From: Gnetum montanum
Lineage: Eukaryota; Streptophyta; Gnetopsida; Gnetales; Gnetaceae
Direction of reading: 5' to 3'
DNA: 64,000 bases
NCBI GenBank assembly: GCA_015680685.1
Contig: MNCI01012713.1
Span: 393,820 to 457,819 of the forward strand
In this document: positions 58,380 to 64,000 of the stretch, piece by piece
Numbering within the stretch: position 1 is the stretch's first letter
Layout: every line of letters starts with the position of its first letter
Made by a program: the position numbers and the translations under genes
Notes under the pieces: model-generated
What the model saw: only the letters and a program-made list of their open reading frames with translations
Databases searched by the model: none
Told to the model about the DNA's origin: nothing

Positions 58380-60560
58380 AGGAGATGTCTCCATTGCAGA
58401 AGAGACATCTCCCTAGAGACGTTCCACTTTTAGAGGAGGCGTCTTCCTAGAATTAAAGTTAATTTCAGAGAGATGTTCCAATCTCAAAGGAGACATCTAC
58501 AATAGCCATTAGATAGTTATTACACAAATTTTGAAGTGTTTTTGAAAACTCCAAGGCTATAAGAAGACTTTAATATCTTGGGTATTATGCAAGCATTGTT
58601 AACATCAAAGCCATCATTATCTATTCTAGTTTATTATACTTGTGTACTTCATTTGTCATATCATTTGCTTGATCATTTGTATAACTATGCTTCAAAGTAC
58701 AAGGACCTATAATTTAAGTTACACTTTTTCCTTATGTTTTTTTCTCTCTTGTAGCCTTGTGGGATTGATGTGCTTCTTACGAGAAGGCATTGTAGTTGAG
58801 CTTGTCAAGATCTTGTGGGATTGAGTGTTTGTGTAGCATCAAAACACCCCGAAGTGGAGCTTAATTTGTAAAGGTTGTGGGATCCTTAAAATTACATTTT
58901 GAGCTTGTTGGGACCTTGCAAGGTTGAGTGGTTTCACAACTTGTATAGGGTGTGGTACCCTTCAAACCACATTTTGAGAAACAAAGTTCATAGGTGTGCA
59001 AGGATTCTACCCTCCAAGTGTATATGTACCTAGGTTGGGAAACCACATAACATTTGGGTGTGGTTTTTGTGGCTGATCATTTTGCGATTTGGAAAACTTA
59101 TTTATCCATCCCTTCTAAGTTCTCAATCCTTAAGTGATATTAGAGCCTGGTACTCTTGTGCTCAATATCAACATTAAAGAGTGACCTATGGAGGGAATAT
59201 TTTACACTAAGCCACCTATGTTTAATGTATTTAATTTTTCCTACTGGAAGGCTAGGATGTAGGGCTTCTTTAAATCAATAGAGTTTGAAGTATGGGAGTC
59301 CATCTTTGAACGCTACACATTGTCCATTGATAACTCAACAAGGGCCATCAAGCCTTGGAGTAAGTGGACATAAGAAGAAAGAGATAAGTTTATGCATGAT
59401 TCTAAAGCAAAAAATTATGTATATTGTACATTGAATAAATTTGAATTGAATTGAGTAGTTGGATGTAAAACTGCCAAAGAAATTTGGGAAACTTTAGAAG
59501 CTACCTATGAGGGAACATCGATAGTTAAGCAATCTAAACTTTTAGTTTTGCAAAGTGAGTATGATAAGCTTAGAATGAGAGAAGAAGAAAAGATAAAAGA
59601 TTATTTCTCTATGCCAAACAATCTTGTTGTGGCAATGAGAGGCATAGGCAAATACTTGCCTAAAAATGATGTTATAATAAAAATGATTAGGACTCTACAA
59701 TCAAAATTTAGACCTAAGGTTTCAGCCATGGAGGAGATAAGAGGTTTTCAGTCTTAAAATTTGATGAGCTCTAAAGTGCTCTTATAGCTTATGAAATGAA
59801 TCTCATAAGTGAAGGGGCCATAAAAGAAAAGTCCATTGCTTTAAAATCTACCTTAAAGGAAAAGGAACCCATTGAACAAGATGTGAGTAGCAAAGAAGAA
59901 ATAGCACTTCTATCAAGAAGGCTGCAAAGGCTTATGGAAAAAAGGAGTAAGAGCTCCAATCAACAAAGACCCAGTTAATTCAAAAGTAAGGAAAGAGGTA
60001 AAAAATTTTCAAGTTCTAATTTTGATTCTTTTTCAATAGAATGTTGGGTTTTCCATGTGGCCTTCGAATGTCCTAGTAATGGTAGGTTGTAATGGAGGGA
60101 CACAAGTGATATGGATATCAAAAAGATCAACTTCTACGTAAGCTTGGATGATGGAGAACAAAGTGAAGAAGAGGTGGAGGATGATGTAAAAAGTTCACAC
60201 ATCCTATATTGATCTCATAGATGATGATGCTGGAATCTTAGATGATAAATTTAAAAATGATGAACAAAGGTATGAGCTTTTGTGTAATGAACTTTTATCT
60301 TTTCAAAATCTTTAGATGATGTTTAGTAAACAACCAAAAATCAAGGATCAAGATATTTATTCATTAAATATAAATATTTCTGATCTCACAAAAGAAATCT
60401 CAAACCTTAGGGTTGAGAATAAAGAGCTAACCATGTCTTGTGAGTGTTGGCACATTTGGCCATTACATGGAACAGTAAGATTCATCTTAAACATTATTGT
60501 AAGAGTGGGAGAATGTAAATGTGTTATTTCATACTATTGGTATGGGATCTAGGGGAGACC
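58380..60560 (+). mobile_element. Ty1/copia retrotransposon, LTR part and gag
   Basis: A 5'-truncated LTR (58380-59130) ends CTAAGTTCTCA, and a primer-binding-like TGATATTAGAGCCTGG follows. Gag begins at 59188 and ends in debris near 60560. No integrase, RT or right LTR is seen, so the element is truncated. Confidence 0.75.
59188..60200 (+). pseudogene. Copia gag (UBN2-type)
   Basis: Starts MEGIFYTKPPMFNVFNFSYW, with WKARM-like and FEVWESIFERYTLS text, then AKEIWETLEATYEGTS and QSEYDKLRMREEEKIKDYF, the standard copia gag pattern. A degenerate zinc knuckle (CWVFHVAFECPS) lies at 60040-60075. Several TAG/TAA/TGA stops and at least one frameshift. It would package element RNA in an intact element. 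Confidence 0.8.
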
Positions 60561-61040
60561 ATAATATTATTGATGGAAATAATGCATATATGAAAGACAG
60601 TAAATAGAAGATTGCAAGAGATAATGTGCCAATGGTGAATAAATTGACAAGCAAGGAATTCTTCATTGTTAGAAATATGTTCAGGAATTGATCATTTGGA
60701 TACTGGTAAAGAATAAGAGAAGAGAATTGGAAATGAAAATTCAAAAATAAGAATTAATAGATTGTATGAATAACAAAATGGGGAAATTATCAGTGGATGT
60801 TTGCAAAATGATGGAGAAGATATTGTTAATTTAAAATTGAATATAGAAAATGAAAGTTTTGCAAATGGAATAATCCTCATAGATGACGGTAAATACAATG
60901 ATCTAAACTATGGTATCGCTCATGGATTGGAAAGGAGACACGTTGGTACTAACACAGAGGCATCAATACATTTTGTAGAAGTGCTAGGGTTTGTTGATCT
61001 TTAACGGTTTCTATTTTTGTACACGATTTGATCGAAATAG
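60561..61040. other. AT-rich sequence, nothing recognised
   Basis: An open frame at 60801-61004 lacks known motifs. A TAGGGTTTGTTGAT (telo-box-like, common in plant leaders) occurs at 60984-60997, just before the cyclophilin fragment. Confidence 0.4.
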
Positions 61041-61041
61041 A

Positions 61042-61182
61042 ATGATGAACCTGACTGTTTTCTTTGGCCCCAAGATCGGTGGCGCCCCTGCTGGGCGTAT
61101 TGTGATAGAGCCTTTCAAGGACGCAGTTACAAGGATGGCGGAGGAGGAGCTCTCATGGTCGTTGTCACTTCGATCAAAATAG
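61042..61182 (+). pseudogene. Cyclophilin N-terminal fragment
   Basis: MNLTVFFGPKIGGAPAGRIV then IEPFKDAVTRMAEE closely follows the first beta strands of cyclophilin A-type peptidyl-prolyl isomerases (typical family pattern VFFDxxIGGxPAGRIVMELF). After codon 33 the family pattern (NFRALCTGE) is replaced by ELSWSLSLRSK and a stop. It is most likely a truncated pseudogene; no splice donor in frame was found. The upstream TAGGGTTT box could be a remnant of its leader. Confidence 0.6.
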
Positions 61183-61800
61183 GAACCACAATTAGAGCTT
61201 CGCAGCGAATTTAAGCAGCAACACATTCAGCTTCAAAATTTTTTTCCACCGATATGCAGCTAGATTTGCCCACCTTCGACGCCTTCTCGGATGTTCTCTT
61301 CGTTCTGCAATTTGCGCATTGTGTAGAGAATTTTCTTGCCGTTATAGGGCCGTTCTCAACTTACCATACCCGATGCCGTCATTTGCTGATACTCTGATCC
61401 ATGGCACGTTTGCCCTTGGCTCTGCAATCAACGGTAGTGATTTGGAAGATGATCCATAAAAAAAAAAAACGTAGGAAGCCCTAAGCGAATTTGGGGCAAA
61501 ACAAAAAAAATTTCAAGCAACTGAAACCCTATGTTCAGGACTCCTCTCTTCAGCAATTGAACACCACATGGCAACGATGCTGGATGCAGCGGCAGAGCCT
61601 TCTTCCGCGGTGGCGGTTGATAACGATTTTTGGCAGGGCAGGATAATTTGGAAATATTTGCTGGCAGTTCCAGGCTTGGCGCCTTCACATTCGAAACTCA
61701 TATTTTGGATTTAAATTTTTATTTCCAGCCACTTTTACACAGGTGCAAGTGCGGATAAATTATTTATATAAATTTACATAGATTAGCTACCACCAACGTC
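61183..61800. other. GC-richer unassigned stretch
   Basis: Higher GC than flanks up to about 61700. Overlapping minus-strand frames of 62-86 codons (61701-61428) have no known motif. It may be single-copy sequence beside the cyclophilin fragment. Confidence 0.3.
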
Positions 61801-63280
61801 TACACCAAGGTAGATGTTATACCATCACCTTGTTCATAAAATTACTAGGGCTTCAATAGTATTCAAAACTTAAAAATTTTAAACAAGTAAAAGTGAAAAG
61901 CTATTGGAGATATTATTTTAAACAATTATATGGAGCTATTGGGTTTATTTTTATTATTCACAAAAGCAATATTTGCAATATTTCTCCTAACTTCCTAACT
62001 TCCTAAGTTAATACTTCCTAACTTGTTGGGCAAGTTACTTGGGAGAGAAGTTAGCAAAGATATTTTGGATGTAACTACCATTTGAACCCTATAAAAAGGC
62101 TTCAGGGATAAGAAGAAAAGGAGAGCACAAGGGGGGGACAATACATCACACTTGGGGTCTCATTTTTTGTATCACACACTTGGGCTCTCACTTGGAGACA
62201 CACTTTGAGTCTTGGGAGAGGAGCATTGTAAAGAAGAAATTATGAACAATTGCTTGTAAGATGGCTTGCTAAAGAAAAGATTTCAGCCTCTTTATCATAG
62301 TCCTATGAGTTATGTTTTATTTCTATTCTATTTAAATTGTCTAGCTAGTGGTTTAGATAGTATCATCCTTGGCGAGTAATTTTGGGATTTTTAGATTGCT
62401 CTTATTGTTCTTGTTGCCTGATAGAAAATTTCTGTTAAAATTTTGCCATAGAAGCGCTTGTGTTTAAAAGCCTTAAGAGAATTTTAGTAGTAAATTTTAT
62501 TATTATGCAACATATAAGAACTGCTATTGAGATTGTTGTAAGAGAGCCTCTGCTTCTAGTCATGTCGTTGAATGATTCAATAGTCAAGAGGGTTCAGAAA
62601 ATCTTTGGTATTTTGATGGGACCAGAATAGCTTCTTTTTATCTTTAAAGTGAATCTTCGTGGTATTTCAATAAGAAATTGTCAAGTCTTTTGAAGGTTCT
62701 GTTGAATGCAATTGTTGACATTCATTATCTAGCCAAAATGGAGTCTCGTACGTGATAGTTTGCGTAGCAATTTTTTGGTAACATAGTAGGATTGTTTTGA
62801 AGAAATTGCAAATTTGAGCCTTGGAAGTTTGAACAATTCGTAGATATTGAATTTGGGATAGCTTTATTGCGAAGTTTTTACTCGTATCATTTTACCTTGT
62901 TCAAATATTTGAGGTCCACACAAATCTGCTTTCTTTTTTGTCTATTTCCATCAAATCTTGCTCTATTTCTAGTTTTCTTATGGAACTATCTCTTTCTCTG
63001 GGGAAAACTAGAAGTAGATTCGAAGAGTTGTGCTCAAATGTTTTTGCAAAATTTTATTTGTTACAAGTAGGTATTATAAGGATTGCGTAGACTAGGCAAT
63101 TGAACAAAATAGGAACTTTCAACAACTCACAGTACTTGGAAAAGTTAGCTGAATCTCTTTAAGATAAGTCATTTGTAGTTTATACACAACGCAATCGTTT
63201 CATATTTCAGAACCGCACACCGCAATAGCACACACACATACTCACATTAACTACTAAGTCTATTTGGAGGTATTTGGGCC
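61800..63280 (+). repeat. 5' LTR and leader of a Ty3/gypsy element (approximate limits)
   Basis: Inferred from a TATA box at 62090-62098 (TATAAAAAG), a long transcribed-type stretch, and the primer-binding-like site at its end. The exact 5' end was not found, and no right LTR is in the window. Confidence 0.5.
62090..62098 (+). promoter_or_regulatory. TATA box of the LTR promoter
   Basis: TATAAAAAG in the context CCCTATAAAAAGGCTTC, a strong plant TATA box. Confidence 0.65.
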
Positions 63281-63300
63281 TTGGTGTTGCCAGAGACTAG
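63281..63300 (+). promoter_or_regulatory. Primer-binding-like site (Athila/Tat type)
   Basis: TTGGTGTTGCCAGAGACTAG resembles the TTGGCGCCGTTGCCGGGGAC type used by Athila/Tat elements. It has several mismatches. Confidence 0.5.
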
Positions 63301-63484
63301 CAAGCACCTAAATCCTGTTCGAGGACACTCGTTGGCGGTCGCATTCCAAATGGTTGCCAACAGTTCTTTTGACGCTAGGAGGGCTGAAAATTTAGCCTCT
63401 AGGGTCATAAGCCTTATAATTTTAGCACATCAACAATTATTTTTTACTATAAAGGCTTAAGAAATTAGATACTATTTTCAGTTC

Positions 63485-64000
63485 ATGACTAAGAAGATTG
63501 ATTGTTTGGAAAATTTAAAAGTTTCAAAAGATATTCTAGATTCTAAGATTGATTCTTCATCAGAAGAAGAACAAAAGAAAGATTTTGAATTAGGAACAAG
63601 TAGTGGAGTGAAAACTAGAAGATCAAGAAGATCACCTATTATATCCGGTTTATTGATTCGTAAGAGAAGATCTAGAAAGTTTAAGAGTTCAACTATCCAA
63701 AGGAATAGGATGGAAAATCCTTGGCAAGGAGTTACACCATTAGGACTTCAAAATTACAATGATATTCATAAAGTAGTTTAAAAATATTTGCATGAGCCTT
63801 TCATTCTTGGAAAAGCTTATTTAGCTGAAGAATATATTCATATGTTTGAGTTAGCTTTAGCTCATGTAAATATTCAACATCAAGATCAAGCTTGTAGGTT
63901 GTTTGTATCAAATTTAAAGGATATGACTCAGATTTGGTATTCAAACTTACCAAGTAATAGTATTACAAGTTGGGATGACATGAAGAATCTTTTCTTAGCC
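63485..64000 (+). pseudogene. Ty3/gypsy gag, 5' part, runs off the window
   Basis: Begins MTKKIDCLENLKVSKDILDS, then an Arg/Lys/Ser-rich basic segment (TRRSRRSPIISGLLIRKRRS). After one stop (TAA at 63779-63781) the same frame gives the Retrotrans_gag pattern: LAEEYIHMFELALAHVNIQH, LFVSNLKDMTQIWYSNLPSN and SWDDMKNLFLA. Except for this stop the frame is open. Gag would form the element's particle; the basic segment may bind nucleic acid. The remainder lies beyond 64000. Confidence 0.8.

Noticed and set aside
1-64000. CRISPR arrays, riboswitches, bacterial operons
   Set aside because: None seen; the window is eukaryotic nuclear DNA and the spaced repeats at 43430-43760 are LTR motifs, not arrays with unique spacers.

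Overview
This window looks like intergenic and intronic DNA from a large, repeat-rich land-plant nuclear genome. A gymnosperm is plausible, given the very long introns and old, heavily decayed retroelements, but nothing in the sequence proves it. No bacterial features are present. Most coding-like signal is broken retrotransposon sequence, and many in-frame stops are TAG, TAA or TGA at sites where CAG, CAA, CGA or TGG is expected, as cytosine-methylation decay would produce.

One host gene is clear: a minus-strand DUF707-family gene (type II membrane protein, glycosyltransferase-like). It has seven consecutive coding exons between 20306 and 14173, all with GT/AG borders and matching phases. 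Its 3' exons are not in the window, so it is partial here. A CpG-rich island with a good splice donor at about 40.47 kb on the same strand could be its leader exon across a roughly 20 kb intron packed with repeats, but this is inference. A cyclophilin N-terminal fragment lies at 61.04-61.15 kb.

Layout. 1-2.33 kb: minus-strand LINE fragment (ORF1 to endonuclease). 2.8-5.0 kb: RTE-clade LINE, minus. 5.05-5.2 kb: tRNA-derived SINE. 5.6-10.18 kb: small LTR element with 5-bp target duplications, with a plus-strand LINE copy nested in its left LTR. 13.2-13.8 kb: an open, GC-rich coiled-coil/J-domain-like ORF beside a tRNA-like remnant. 14.17-20.33 kb: DUF707 exons. 20.8-26.15 kb: the best LINE copy (minus; ORF1, endonuclease, RT, zf-RVT, extra domain 'X'). 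26.2-27.4, 29.65-31.6, 33.19-34.22 and 36.3-37.4 kb: more copies of the same LINE clade. 27.8-28.8 and 38.7-38.8 kb: RTE 3' ends. 41.9-42.6 kb: L1 RT remnant. 42.6-58.4 kb: nested LTR elements (gypsy-like element 'Y', a copia-like solo LTR, and a Ty3/gypsy element at 47.66-55.25 kb). 58.4-60.6 kb: Ty1/copia LTR and gag. 61.8-64.0 kb: 5' part of another Ty3/gypsy element with TATA box, possible primer-binding site and gag.

The most interesting signal is a LINE clade whose 3' coding region carries modules I do not know from any LINE: domain X (about 200 aa) directly after the zf-RVT region, then a charged coiled coil, then a degenerate J-domain-like module (HPD replaced by HLD or HPN). Five J-module copies are present. 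Two sit in 5'-truncated insertions bounded by exact 10-bp target duplications and a poly-A end, so the module travels on the LINE RNA. In one copy X, coiled coil and J module share one reading frame.
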